Shown piece by piece: positions 46,351-58,871 of a DNA stretch of 64,000 nt. Within the stretch, counting starts at the first letter, position 1, and every line of letters begins with the position of its first letter. The stretch spans positions 3,844,091-3,908,090 of the forward strand of contig NW_004450397.1 in the NCBI RefSeq assembly GCF_000321225.1, given 5' to 3'. A program made the position numbers and the translations under genes. The stretch is from Odobenus rosmarus divergens (lineage: Eukaryota > Chordata > Mammalia > Carnivora > Odobenidae). The notes under the pieces were generated by a model. That model saw only the letters and a program-made list of their open reading frames with translations. It ran no database searches and was not told the origin of the DNA.

Positions 46351-47544
46351 GTGGTTGACTTAACCAAACCCACACATTTTTTAAAGTATCCTCTTTAGAT
46401 GATCTTTTGTGTGAGCTATCTTTTTCCTACTGGGACCTTTACCACTATACCCCTCTTCATTCACTGTCAGGATTTTATACCTATTTCAATTTTCCAAAGC
46501 ATAGCTCCAATCTAAACTATTTATTTCACATTTGAGAGAATTTTAGACTACATTAAAAAGTGATTATAGTTTCCACTTTCAGAATGACCATGCAAGGAGC
46601 CCTGAGGACCTGTTCCCCAGTGAAAGAATTATAACTGATGAAAATTATTTTTTTAAAAAACATTTAAAGTCTCTAGAAATTGTCCTAGGGGAATATAGAA
46701 AATGAAGAAACATTTATTCAAGAAAAGCTAAATCTTGGTAAAAACAGCAAGTCTGTGGCACTTGAGCCATGACCTGCTAGCTCCTTCTCCCCTCTAACTC
46801 AGCTTGAGGGAAGCTCCATCCAAAAGGTGAGGCCCCTTCTCCCCAAACCTCCTAGTTAAGAACTATAATATCTCACTGGAAGGGACAGGGCACCAGCAGT
46901 TTTCATCCCCTCCAACTTCAAGTTGGAAAGGCTAAATTCCTGGTGAATATGGCTGAGAAGTAGACACTTCCCATCCTCCATTCAGTCCCCACTCACAGGG
47001 CAGAAGCCCTATACCAGATGTGGCAAACCAAGAATATGAAGGACCCAATTATCATTCCCTCCAGCTCACTCCAGGTTCCACATCAGGAGAAGCAAGCCAA
47101 GAAGATCAGAGGCTACCATCCCCCGCCAGCACCCAAAGCAGGAGCTCTGAGATTTTGCTTAGGGGGGAGGCAATCTATAAAAGCAGTAGGCTCCAAAGCT
47201 TTCCCCAAAAGAGCTGATTTTATTGTAAACAAAGTGTGGGGAAGTGAAAGCCTAAAGGTGCTCTCAAAAATAATGGGCATTTTGGTGGTAAATAATTAAA
47301 AGAAGATCCTACTTAAAAAAAATAACAACTTTAAAAAAAAAAAGCTAAACCATAGGCAAGATAGTTAATCAGAAAAAAACAAAAAAAAACAAAAAACAAG
47401 GAAATAGATAGACAAGATGAGCAATCCAGGGGTCAGAACAAATCTCAAAGACCAGCCTCAAAAACTGCTCCTACCTGAATTTAATTGGACCAGACTGTGG
47501 AGCAAGTTATACACCAGGCATTGTCAAAAACAATAGAGAAACTG
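46351..47544. other. Unassigned; possibly 5' part of the L1 that follows
   Basis: Contains gaagaaacatttattcaaga, cttgagccatgacctgctag and tggcaaaccaagaatatgaa. Position and orientation suit an L1 5' UTR/ORF1 region, but I could not match it with confidence. The 93-codon frame at 47018-47299 is unsupported. Confidence 0.35.
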
Positions 47545-47626
47545 TTAAATTACACCAGAAATCAATATAACACTGTATGTTAACTAACTAGAATTAAATA
47601 AAAACTTAAAGTAAAAAAAGTAAAAC
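47545..47626 (+). mobile_element. 82-bp carnivore L1 3' end
   Basis: ccagaaatcaatataacact, then gtatgttaactaactagaat and taaataaaaacttaaag are the terminal bases of the same carnivore L1 type found in the chimera at 29381-29755. Imperfect flanking repeats caatagagaaactg (47531-47544) and caataaagaaatcag (47627 onward) suggest a severely 5'-truncated insertion. Confidence 0.7.
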
Positions 47627-47749
47627 AATAAAGAAATCAGCTGGTAGTTGGTGAAGCTTAACAACTTAGTGTGATATCGAATGAGGGAGACAGCTTAACA
47701 GAGATGTCAGAAAGTCAAAAGTAACATGGTAGACACAAATCCAAAAATC

Positions 47750-47784
47750 ATCCTCCTCTTCCTCCTCCTCCTCCTCCTCATCAT
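47750..47784 (+). repeat. (TCC)n microsatellite
   Basis: Run of TCC units with a CTT interruption, within L1-derived sequence. Confidence 0.9.
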
Positions 47785-50454
47785 CAATGTGAATGGATTA
47801 ACTGGCCAAGTCAAAAGACAGGGATTGTCAAACTGGATTTTTTTTAAAAAATCCAACTATATGATGTCTATAGGAGACACATTTCAGATTCAAAGATACA
47901 AATAGGTTGAACATAAAAAGGTAGAAAAACATATCATACAAAGAGCAACCATAAGAAAGCTGGAGTGGCATACTAATATCAGACAAAATGGACTTTAAAA
48001 CAAACAAACAAAAAAAGTAACTAGAGATAATGAAGGACATCTTATAATGATTAAAATGTCAAGCCCTCAAGAAGATATAACATTTATAAACATATATAAA
48101 CCTAACAACAGAAACTCCAAAAATACATGAAACAAAAACTGACAGAAATGAAGGGAGAAATTGACAGTTCTACAGTAATATTTGGAGACTTGACTACTCT
48201 ACTTTCAATAATGACAAGAATAATAATTCCTCCTTAAGACCCTAGAAAAAGAAGAGCAAACTAAACCAAAGGCAAGAAGAAGAAAGAAAACAGCAAGAAT
48301 TAGAGCAGAAACTATAAAACAGAGAACAGAAAAATAATGGCAAAAATCAGTAAAATCAAAAGCTGATTCTTTGAGGATAAGAAAACTGACAAATCTTTAA
48401 CTAGATTGACCAAAAAAAAGGACAGAAAACTCAAATTTCCAAAATTAAGACTGAAAATGGGGACCTTTCTACTGACCTTACAGAAATAATTAAGATTACA
48501 AGGGAATAATGAACAACTACATGCCAACAAATTAGTTTAAATGAAATGAACAAATTCCTATAAAGACTACCAAAACTAACCCAAAAAGAAATATTACCTG
48601 AACAAATCTATAAAAAAGTAAAAAGATTGAACTACTAGGCCCAGATGACATCACTGGAAACTCTCCCAAAAATTGAAATAAGGATTAATAGTATTCTTTT
48701 AAAACTTTTCCAAAAAGTGGAAGAGAGAGGAACACTTTCTAACTCATTCTATAAGGCCAGAATTATCCTGATATCAAAACCAAAAATGTATCACAGGAAA
48801 GCAAAATATAGGCCATTATTTCTTGTGAATATGGATACAAAATCCTCATCAAAGTACTAGCAAATCAAATCCAGCAACATGCAAAAGTATTGTACACTAT
48901 GACCAATTCAAATTTATCCTAGGAATGCAAAGTTGGTTTAAGTTTTGAAAAATCAATTAATGTAATACACGATATCAATAGGACTAACATCATGTGATTA
49001 TCCTAGTAAAGACAGAAAAAGTATTTAACAAAATCTAATATCCCTTGACAATAAAAAACACTCAACAAACCAAAAATAAAGAAAATTTCCTCAGTCTAAT
49101 AAACAGCACTTAATATAAAATCCAGAGTTAACATCATATCTAATGGTGAAAGACTGAATGGTTTTCTCCTAAAATCAGGAACAAGAAGAATGACCACTGT
49201 TGCCACTCCTATTCAACACTGTGCTGGAAGTTCTAATCAAGGCAATTAGGCAAGAAAATGAAATAAGAGGCATCTAGATTTAAAAAGAAAAAGTAAAACT
49301 ATCTAGTGGCAGATAACAAGATCTCATATATAGAAAATACAAAGGAATCTAATAAAAAAGTAAAACTAATAAATGAGTTCAACAGATTTGAAGAATATAA
49401 ATTTATGACACAAGTCAATTATATTTCTATATACATATAATGAACAATCTGAAAACAAAATTAAAATAATTCCATCTACAGTATCATCAAAAAGAATAAA
49501 ATACTTAGAAATACATTAACAAAAGAAATGGAATCCTTTAGCAAAAGAAAATACAATTAACAAAAGAAAATACAATTAACAAAAGAAATCAAATGATGAA
49601 CACCACAAAATATTGCTGAAAGAAATTAAAGAATACCTAAATAAATAGAAAGACATACCATGCTCATGGACTGGAAGATTTAAAATCATTAAGATGGCAA
49701 TACTCCCCAAATTGATCTACAAATTCACCACAATTAGTATCAAAATGATAGCTGGATTCTTTGCAGAAATTGACAAACTGATCCAAAAATTCCAATGGAA
49801 ATTCAAGGGGCCCAGAATATCCAAAAACTTTTTTTGAAAAAGAACAAAGCAGGAGGACTCACATCACACTTCCTCATATTTCCAAGACAATTCAATGAGG
49901 AAAGAAAAATTTTTCAACAAACTGGATATCCACATGCAAAAGAATGAGGTTGGACCACTACCTCATATCATATACAAAAATTAGCTTAAAATGGATCTAA
50001 AACCTAAATGTAAGAGCTTAAACTATGAAACTCTTGAAGAAGACATACACATACATTTTTGTGACCTCAGATTAGCAATGGTTGCTGAGTCTGACAACAA
50101 AAGCACAAGAAAAAAATAGAAAAATTAAAAATCATCAAAATTAACAACTTCTATATTTACAAAGATACCAGTTAGAAAGTTAAAAATACAACTCACAAAA
50201 TGAGAGAAAATATTTGTAAATAATATATCTGGAGAGGTACAGATAACTATTTAAACTCAATAACAAGAAGACAAATAACCCCATTAAAAACTAGCAAAGG
50301 ATCTGAATAGATAATTCTCCAAAGTAGATATACAAATAGGGGCTGATAAGCACATAAAATGATTCTCAATATCATTAGCCTCAGAAAAATGCAAATAAAA
50401 GCCACAATGATATGTCCCTTCATACCTACTAGGGTGACTATAATATAAAATTTA
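47785..50454 (+). pseudogene. L1 ORF2 relic (endonuclease / reverse transcriptase)
   Basis: ORF2 encodes the L1 endonuclease and reverse transcriptase, but this copy cannot. The longest surviving piece (48645-48860) reads KLFQKVEERGTLSNSFYKA, typical of the start of the L1 RT domain, and ends in a stop. At 49309-49317 the catalytic A-D-D triplet reads gca gat aac, so the second Asp is Asn. Multiple stops, frameshifts and internal deletions confirm decay. A 19-bp tandem duplication (caaaagaaaatacaattaa) is at 49542-49579. Confidence 0.9.
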
Positions 50455-50468
50455 AAAAAAAGATAACA

Positions 50469-50639
50469 GGGGAGCCTGGGTGGCCCAGTTGGTTAAGCGA
50501 CTGCCTTCGGCTCAGGTCATGATCCTGGAGTCCCGGGATCGAGTCCCACATCAGGTTCCCTGCTCAGCTGGGGGGTCTGCTTCTCCCTCTGACCCTCTTC
50601 CCTCTCGTGCTCTCTATCTCTCATTCTCTCTCTCTCAAA

Positions 50640-50674
<35 letters not shown>

Positions 50675-50685
50675 AATCTTTATTT
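50469..50685 (+). mobile_element. CAN-SINE inserted in L1
   Basis: ggggagcctgggtggcccag head, actgccttcggctcaggtca body, a CT tract and about ten AAAT units (about 50637-50675) before the A-rich end. A perfect 15-bp target-site duplication, aaaaaaaagataaca, lies at 50454-50468 and 50686-50700. L1 sequence resumes immediately after it. Confidence 0.97.
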
Positions 50686-51350
50686 AAAAAAAAGATAACA
50701 TATTGATAGGGATGTGGAGAAATTGGAACTCTCATCATTGCTGTTGGGAATGTAAAATGGTGCAACCACTGTGGAAAACAATTTGGCAGTTCCTCTTACT
50801 ATTTGACTCAGCAATCCCACCCCCAGGTATATACCTGAGAGAAATGAAAACATGTTCAGCCAAATGACTTAAACAAGATTGTCCGTAGAAGCATTATTCA
50901 TAATATCCATACAATGGAAATAATCCAAATATCCATCAACTGACGAGTGGGTAAATAAAATATGGTATATGCATATAATGGTGTATCATGAGGTCATAAA
51001 AAGGAATGAAGTACTGATCCATACTACAACATGGGTAAACCTTGAAAACATTATGCTAAGTGAAAATAGGCAGTCACAAAAGACCACATGTTGTATAATT
51101 CAACTGGGTGAAATATCCAGAATAGGAAACTCTTTAGAGACAGAAAGTAGATTAGTAGTTGCCTAGAGCTGAAAAGAGGGGAAAACGGGGAGTGATTGCT
51201 AATGGATATGGGGTTTCTTCTGGGGGAATAAAAATGTTGTAAAATGGATTGAGGTGATGGTTGTACAACCATGTGAAGTACTAAAAATCTATTGAGCTGT
51301 ACATTTTAGATAAATGAATTCCACGTTACGTGAATTATCTCTCAACAAGG

Positions 51351-51504
51351 CTGGGTTTTTTGTTTTTTTTTTAAGTGGTTACAGTTGTTTTTTTCTGACC
51401 CAGGAAAGCAAACCAGCCATTAACGTGGAACAGCATTTCTCACGATTCACGTTTGCACCGTCCACTGCGCTCAGACGTGATTTCGCCTATACAGGAAATG
51501 CAAG
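51351..51504. other. T-rich junction and short unique stretch
   Basis: A T-run at 51356-51371 follows the end of L1. Nothing else recognised. Confidence 0.5.
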
Positions 51505-51750
51505 CAGTATAGTGTAATGGCTAAGAGCCAGCTGCCTGAGCTGGAGTCCCGGCTTACTCACTTACCAGATGTGGGATTGGGGGAAAGTTCCTTAAACTCT
51601 TTGCCTCGGTCCCCTTAGCTATAAAATGAGGATAATAATCATGTCTAGCTCAAAGAGTTTTCAGAGGATTTAAAAATATAATACATAGAGGGCTAATAGA
51701 ACAGTGCCTAAGACATCATCAGTGCTATAGAAGTATTGCTGTATTATTAA
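51505..51750 (+). mobile_element. MIR SINE, near full length
   Basis: gcagtatagtgtaatggcta, agctggagtcccggcttact, agctataaaatgaggataat, ttttcagaggatttaaaaat and aacagtgcctaagacatcat give the complete forward MIR order. Confidence 0.9.
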
Positions 51751-52284
51751 CCCATTTCCCCTTCCTAACGCTACCTCAGAATTCTCCCCCCGTGCGGATA
51801 GGCCAATCATCCTATTCTATCCTGCTGTCCCTAGTGATTGGTTCAGAGACAGGCACATGAGTTAATCAGGCCAGTCAGGGCCAGTGAGACTCTATGCTCA
51901 GACCTTGGTTGAGCTGTTTGGTGGCAGACCCCCCCCTCCTTTCACCTGGCAATAAAACAAGGATGCATTAAACACCCCCATCTCAGAAGTTCAGGCGGTC
52001 ATTAGGGGACCACAGGGGAAAACTTGTGATGAGAAAGACACACAGGCAACAGTTTAAATGTGAGTTTCTCCTGGAAATCTTTTCCCCATCATCACTACAC
52101 ACAGACCAGATTAAGTGTTTCTGCTACATAATCCCATAGCAACTTCTCCATCCCAGTTTACCCAGGGCAATCCCAGTTTAAACATTTTGGCCCACTATCA
52201 TTATTAAGAACTCCTCTTTCACCTTCAACAGAGTTCTAGTTGGGTGATAAATTAGATAATCATCCTTTTCTATCACAAAATTTA
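51751..52284. other. Unassigned, possible old LTR fragment
   Basis: gtgattggttcagagacagg, aggccagtcagggccagtga resembles a common mammalian repeat that I could not name. The remainder is unique. Confidence 0.35.
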
Positions 52285-52460
52285 TGTACTGTATGTAGTT
52301 ACTTGTTTAATTGTCTGACTTAGTTGTTTGGCACTAAACCTTATAAAAGTCAGGGTCTGTGACCATATTAGCCATTGTTTTATTCCCAGCACCTAACACA
52401 GGACCTGCCATGAAATAGGTATTTAATAACTATATGCAGAATACATGAATAAATGAAACA
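52285..52460 (+). mobile_element. L2 3' end, forward
   Basis: agttacttgtttaattgtct, aaagtcagggtctgtgacca, tattcccagcacctaacaca, then ggtatttaataactatatgc and a gaataaatga end: the L2 3' terminus. Confidence 0.8.
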
Positions 52461-55059
52461 ATTTTTAAAAATGATCACCACATCTATTCCTTGCCCCAAG
52501 GTTTTCCTCTTTCAAAATCCCCACCTCTTAAAACCAGGCCTAGTGTTTAGTTCTTATGCTGATGTTGCAATAAATTACAATATATTGGAGAGGCAAGCAC
52601 AGGGTGGGACGGTCTTGTAACACACACCCCTTCAAATGCAATGTTTGCTCCTCCGGGAGCCAGTGAATGGAAATATCCTATTCTCTTGCCTTCAAACAGA
52701 CACAACACCTGAACAGTTCAGGACACCGAGTAAAGGCTTTTTTTAGTTGAAACCTGAAACTCAAAGGTAAAATTCCCAGAAGCAGAAAAAGCCCAACCAG
52801 AATGTCTTGACGGCTTTCCTTTGGGGGAAAAAAAAAAAAAGCAATGCAGTCTTACAAAGCTTTTGTAGCACATTTAAGTTGTGTAGAAGAGTCCTAGAAA
52901 GGTTTCCTATGTTCCCTACTTGCTTTCCTGGCCTTCATTTGACCTCTCTGCCATGGAGCTCAGCTTAGATTCAGCACATAAAGCTTTATTGGATCTGTAA
53001 GTCATCTAATTCCCCATCTTTTGCCATGATACTTTTTTCATAACTATGAGAAATAACTTGCAAAGAAGTTGGGAGAAGTTTTTCATTTTCAAGAGCTGGA
53101 ATTGCTACCCAAACTGCAGGAAGAATAAGGACAAATTTGGGAGATGATACTCAGCACAAAGTCACTTATCTATTTGATATAAGAGGATGAAAAGAATAGG
53201 AAAAATACACTCTTCAGAATATTTTTGGCCTTCATTTAGTCATATTAAGAGCGCCCCAGAGGCAAATATGGCTAAATCTAAAAGGTTTACTGTATATTCT
53301 AAAGTTAAACTTAATTCACGTTACTTTCATGCCCCTAGGGTGTGCCGCCAAAGTTCTGAATCCAAAAGCTGGCTCAAGGGAAAGAAAGGAAAGAGATGGA
53401 AAATGTCCAACAAAGAAGTTAGACATGCTTAACGGTGGTAAAAACCACATGAATGAGGGTGGCAAAACCACATGAATATTAATCGGTCCAATGCTAACCT
53501 TGACCCATCATTAAAACAAAAACACTTTCAAGCCTTAGGACAAGACAGACCAGACGGCTCTTCCCAGGCTATTTGTCATCTCTTTGCTCTCTGCATTTCT
53601 TACTGCCGGTTCTCAGGATTGCAAGATTGTAAAAAGAGAAAATACATTTCCAATACTTCTTGATTAAACATCCCAGAGCAAGAAAAACCCATGACCTCAT
53701 GCAAAGCTAGGCTAGATGAAGAGCCGTTCTCCTCCCTAGGTGCTCAGAACTGGCTTTGTCATTTCCTCCCTCATACTTCAGGCATGGCCAGAAAAAAAAG
53801 AATTCTGAGCCCTGACTCTTTAGCCAGATGGAGAAGTCTTTTTTCAACTTTGTCGTTTTTGTGTCCCACTAACTGCTTTTTCTTCCTTTCCTGTTCTTTA
53901 ATTTCCCTGTGCACCTCCTAAAGAAATTTATTTACAAAACTATGAACTAACTTCCTCTGCAGTGCTGGACGCTGAACTCCAGAAGAAAGGCAAGGGAGCT
54001 AATGGTGAACGACATGTGAACAGCTTTGGGATTTAGGATGACACCTTCAGAGCTATAGCTCTTACTTCCAAGCCAGAAGGGAAACTCTAAAGAGGGGTAT
54101 GTCAAAGACCTCCAGACAAAGTTGTCTCTGGAATCGTCTTCCGGGATAATGAAAACCTAGATTAATTCTATTTCATGTTATTATTTTTATTCTCTACCAA
54201 AGAAGAAATGGTCACTATTTTTGTTATATTCTGTTTTGATGATATGTCAATATGCCTCATTATCAAAAATCTTACCCATCAAAATCTGAACCAAGAAAAC
54301 ATCTCACTTAAAGCACAATTACAATCCAAAAGGATGAATCCCTTCACAAAAGGATTCATCATTGGTTTCTTTTAAATACTGTAGTAAGGTTTTTCAATAT
54401 AACTAAAATTATCTGATTATATTTTAAGATTTACACACGAGTTCTCAGAGTTTCACATTTTAAAATGTACAATGGATGCATTTTTTTCCTAAGCAGAGAG
54501 ATTATAAATCTCACTATGAGTTTTCTTCCCTTTATATTGTCTACCACTGCATTGTTACTAGTTGATACTTCACAGAAATCTTGTCCGGTACAAAATAAAT
54601 ATTTCAAGTGAATTTCTTTAATCATTTACTATTTTATTTTTTGTAATGAGTCACTCATCTAACTAAATACCTATTCAATATCCACAATGTTTCAGGTCCT
54701 TTATCCAGCACAGTTAATAGCTATTACCACTTTTAACTCCCCTCCTGTGACCTGCTGATTCCTTTAACTAAAATTCAAGTTTCAGACAAAACCCTTACCT
54801 GTATCTCCAACAGAGTACAAAACCTTGCAATGAATACAATTGCATGTGAAAGTTCAAATTGGTGGGGGGAAAGACATACTTTTAAGTAAATGGTATTGAT
54901 ATAACCAGGTAACTCTATTTTAAAAAGGAAAAAAATGCATCCAATTCTCACATTATAAAAATAGGATAAACTCTAGCATTTAATCAAATAAGACCCTGAA
55001 ATTATGATATAAAACATTAATGAATTGCTATATTATATGAGTAGGAAAATATTTCATGA
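52461..55059. other. Unique sequence, nothing recognised
   Basis: About 2.6 kb. Three plus-strand frames of 60-80 codons (53187-53432, 53472-53663, 53691-53921) follow each other, but no protein family, splice pattern or conserved motif is recognised. A short direct repeat (aaaccacatgaat) is at about 53442 and 53466. Confidence 0.5.
54333..54360. repeat. Perfect 9-bp hairpin
   Basis: gatgaatcc, a ten-base loop, ggattcatc. No RNA gene recognised; plausible chance structure. Confidence 0.8.
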
Positions 55060-56080
55060 CCATGACTCAAAATCCAGAAACAAAAAGAGAAAGGACTGAT
55101 AAAATTGATGTCAAAAATTAAAGAAAAAACCCTTTACATGGGAAAGCATTGTAAAGAACGTAAAAAGGAGACAAATGACAAACTAGGAAATGTATGTGCA
55201 ACTTTTATCACGAAAGGTAAATATCCTTAATATATGAACAGCTTTTAATATTTGAGAAGAAAAGACCAATGACCTTATATTGTCAAAACAGATTAAGAAG
55301 CAATTCTTAGGAAGAAGCAATTCTTAGGCAAATGCAAGTGACCTACAAAAAGCTCAACATTGCTGATAATGGAAATATAATTTCAAACTTCACTGAAGTA
55401 CCAGTTGTTATTTACCAGATTAAGAAAAAAAACAAAAGTTTGACCACATATACTTTTGGCAAGACCATGGGAAAATAGGCACTTTTGCTCAGTTGGTGGG
55501 AATGCAAAATTATATCTCTCTTGGAGGGAAATTTGCCAGTCTTTTCTGAAGGGAATTAGCTAGATATTGACCCAGCAGTCCCATTTCTAGTAATCTAACC
55601 CAACGATACACAAGCAAAAATACAAAAAGATGAACAAGGCTATTCACTGCAACACAATTTGTAATAATAAAAGACTTGGAAGCAACCCAAATGTCCACAA
55701 TAAAGGACTGACTGAATAAACCAAGATATAGCTACACAATGGAGTACAAAGGCAGCTGTGAAAAGAAATAAAGATTATCTCTATAATATTATAGAATGAT
55801 CTTCAGATAAATCATTAAGTAAAAAAAGGCAATTGTAAGAAGTGTATATTATTAGGAAGGAGGAGAAGGATAGGATAAATATTTGCTCATTAAAAAAATG
55901 GAAGGATTAAAATAATTTGTTTTAATGGTTACCTATGAAGAGAGAAGCAATGTAGATGACAGGGACAAAACAGGACCTCTTTGAATAGATTTTGATTTGT
56001 AGATTTGAGTTTGGCACACTATAAATATTTTACATAACTATAAAACAAATTAAATGTAACACAATGTAATCCTTAAAAAT
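55060..56080 (+). mobile_element. L1 3' end, old
   Basis: L1 ORF2-tail landmarks: agttggtgggaatgcaaaat, aatttgccagtcttttctga, acccagcagtcccatttcta, acttggaagcaacccaaatg, gaataaaccaagatatagct and aatggagtacaaaggcagct. Diverged, without an open frame. The minus-strand frame at 55510-55698 is a shadow. Confidence 0.85.
55295..55328 (+). repeat. 17-bp perfect tandem duplication
   Basis: aagaagcaattcttagg occurs twice head-to-tail inside the L1 relic: a small slippage or repair duplication. Confidence 0.95.
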
Positions 56081-56984
56081 TGAGAGCGAAATTAATCAAG
56101 TGAATGAAACTGTGTATCATGTAGGTGGCAAAACCACAAAGTGGGACTCTTCCAAATGACTTTGAAACACTGTAAGCTGACTATACATTCTTATTAGGAC
56201 ATACCCTGAAGACAAGGAGAACTGCAAACAAATCTTCAACTGCTTTCAATTATCAAATCCGTGAGCTTAGTGGTAGATATTGTTATTCTGAGTCTGTTAC
56301 ATGAGTACTGTTTGATTAAACAGATAAGTAATTGTGTCAGTGTTATCAAAAGCCAGGATTTTTGACATGAGAGAAAGGAGATACAAATGCAAGATCTATA
56401 AGTCAACAACCTGTTGCCCTAAATTTGAATATGAAGTATCAGCATGAACTTATGTATTTTATTAAAAAACAACAAAAAAAATGTATTTCCTAGTTCTGTC
56501 CTCTGAAAACATCCAGGGGGAAAAAAAAAAAAAAAAAAAAGATCAACCCAAGAGCAATGAGCAACCCTAGGATCCCATATTGCTGTTTCTATAAATCCAT
56601 CCTAACTGAAAGAGACAATGTTAGCCAAAGCCTTTAGAGAGAACCTGAAACCAGGCCAGGAAGACCAACTTCAGTCTTTTAGGTCTGGAGAACAGAATCA
56701 GGACTCAAAATGGAAGCTGCACCCAAGCAGGTTTAGCCCAGAATTGAAAAGAGATCCCTCATGATTGCCTCAAATAGAATTGAAATGTCCAATTTGCATT
56801 TACTGGCCACTGGTCCCCTGATATAAGGAAGACGGGTGGACCAAGTGGATTGATTTAGTGTCCTTGATGCGCAATGTCTTGACCTAAGTTATGAGGCTGA
56901 TGGGTTGCAAAGGGCAATACTCAAAATCAAGTTTTAAAGTTCACACATACTCATCCTTAAGCTCTAATGAAATGTCAGTTCATT
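56081..56984. other. Unique sequence with A20 run
   Basis: A perfect A20 run is at 56521-56540. The sequence before it does not look like a recognised retrocopy. No gene seen. Confidence 0.5.
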
Positions 56985-57080
56985 AATTCCTTCACCAAGG
57001 TTTTACAAGGCAACTTCCATGTGCCACACAGCATGGTGGGCAGTGAGAGATTCATTACAAAAGACAGAACTATAGTACCA
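56985..57080 (-). mobile_element. L2 3' end scrap, reverse
   Basis: ccttcaccaaggttttacaa, then acttccatgtgccacacagc and agagattcattacaaaagac resemble reverse L2. Short and diverged. Confidence 0.45.
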
Positions 57081-57303
57081 CTAGGCCCCCCATGCCACCC
57101 TCACTCTGCCAGTCCCTTACCCAGAAGAACTACTTACCCTTAAAACAAAACAAGCAGAATACTGATCATGTCATTTCTGTGCCCCCAAAATCTCCATTTG
57201 ATACCCTGTTGCCCACAGAAAAGTATTTCAAATGGGTCTTTGTGTGCCTAAAATGTTCTTTCCCCTTCTCCATCCAGCCTTCCCAAACTTCCAAAGCCAG
57301 TTT

Positions 57304-57471
57304 GTTTTTTTAAAGATTTTATTTATTTATTTGAGAGAGAGCACAGAGGGAGAGGCAGAGGGAGAAGCAGACTCCCCACTGAGCAGGGAGCCCAACGGGG
57401 TACTCAATCCCAGGACCCTGAGATCATGACCTGAGCTGAAGCCAAACACAACCGAGCCACCCAGACACCCC
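57304..57471 (-). mobile_element. CAN-SINE, minus strand
   Basis: Poly-T, aaagattttatttatttatt, a GA-rich tract, ccctgagatcatgacctgag and a head complement ending agccacccagacaccc. Perfect 13-bp target-site duplication ccaaagccagttt at 57291-57303 and 57472-57484. The 65-codon plus frame at 57232-57429 is created by the SINE. Confidence 0.97.
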
Positions 57472-57484
57472 CCAAAGCCAGTTT

Positions 57485-58828
57485 AACTGTTACTTTCTCT
57501 GGATCTCTCCCACAAAATTAGGTTAAGGCTCAGACAGGATGCCCTCATGGCCACCTGTACTACTGCACTATCATAATGTTTATCATACTTACTATAATTT
57601 CAAATTTAGCTCTTTCCCCCTTTTTTGCATTCCTCAAGTATAGTGCTCATTGCTAGCACCATAATTCTCTCTTTACTAGTTACTCTGTCACTTTAAGGTA
57701 GAAACCAAGAGTTACTCACTCTATTCCCCAGTCCTGCAAGTTGCTTGACAAGTGGGAGGTAATTCACTTCTCTGTGCTAGGTTGGGCAGGGTGGTTGGGG
57801 GAAAGGGAGAAGGAAACAAAAGACAGCAGTTAGATTCAGGGGTTTAATGTGCAATTCCAATTTTGAAACTCCAATAATTATCAACAGACTAAAATTCAAA
57901 AATAATAATAACTGGAATTCACTTTCACCTAAAATCAGAAGGTAGGTGGGAAGGAGGACTGTGTGAAGGGAAGTAAAGAGCAGAGCAACGGAGAACAATG
58001 CAGAGGCGCCATGGCAGAAAGCTGTGGCTGTCACCTTTGAGGCTTTGTCTTCCCCTGTGATCCACATGCCCCACCAAACAGGCACTGCCCTCAACCCACT
58101 CCCCAGCTAGGTGCACAGGGAGTCAGCTCTGTGACTGCATCAGCGTTCGACACGTGCATGAAAATGGACAAAGACAGGAAGGAAAACACAAAGGTGAACT
58201 TGTTCTGTTAGAGCAGTACAATTAAAAGTTACATAATTTCTTTTTTGTTTCCTTTAATGTAATGATTAAAATAATGTTCTTCGACTTGACAATAGATATT
58301 CTTAACAATAACTCTTAGCTAAAAATGGCAAAGCTGCTGATACACAAATTAGCACGGAGGTTTAAATAACCGATAAATGATTTCAGGGATTGTTCCTTCC
58401 AGAATGTTGCTTAAATTGGAATAATAAATCTCTCCTCCTAGATGTCATGAAGAAGCATGAAAATAAAAAACACTTTGGGGTAAGGTTTCTCCCCAAAACC
58501 CTTTGTAATCTCTAGGGAAATACTTACTCTCATTTTTCAGGAAGATAAAATACACTTTTTTCCCCCAGCACCTCTGGCAAAATATGGTAAGCATATTTCA
58601 ATCAGTAGCTACAGTAAGTTTTTTATTGAAAACAATATAAAAATGGAAAAATTTTTGCAAAGGAAATGACTGTAATGTTTTGACTTTGATATTAATTTGA
58701 TTCCTTTTATAAAGAAATCACATGAGCTATGAAGTCTCAGCTGGATACAGTAGACATTAAAGTAACAAAGCACAAATAATTTGAATTATTGTCCGAATCT
58801 GTAATTCTGTTCTGGGAAATCCTCTGAC

Positions 58829-58830
<2 letters not shown>
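57485..58830. other. Unique, repeat-poor sequence
   Basis: No clear repeat family; possible L2 traces at about 57540-57700. Bases 58220-58480 are AT-rich with several TAAT/ATTA cores, a composition often seen in homeodomain-bound enhancers, but this is suggestive only. Confidence 0.45.

Positions 58831-58869
<39 letters not shown>
58831..58869 (+). repeat. (AAAT)n microsatellite
   Basis: About nine to ten AAAT units, not attached to a recognisable SINE. Likely polymorphic. Confidence 0.95.

Positions 58870-58871
<2 letters not shown>

Larger units (their letters stand above)
47785..51350 (+). mobile_element. Old L1 LINE, forward, broken
   Basis: A long L1 relic spanning ORF2 and the 3' end. 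Endonuclease-region landmarks: tgaatggattaactggccaa, atatcagacaaaatggactt. Then aagctgattctttgaggata, the reverse-transcriptase block from about 48645, tggatatccacatgcaaaag (49922) and the tail tattgatagggatgtggaga to gagctgtacattttagataa. The join near 48230 skips several hundred bases of the usual endonuclease-to-linker sequence, and another loss lies near 49838-49900. A CAN-SINE splits it at 50469-50685. Confidence 0.9.

Noticed and set aside
53187..53921. Three consecutive plus-strand frames that might be a processed pseudogene
   Set aside because: The peptide text did not match ribosomal or other common retrocopy families, and no poly-A with target-site duplication was found.
56521..56540. 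A20 run as the tail of a processed pseudogene
   Set aside because: The upstream sequence shows no recognisable transcript and no flanking target-site duplication was found.
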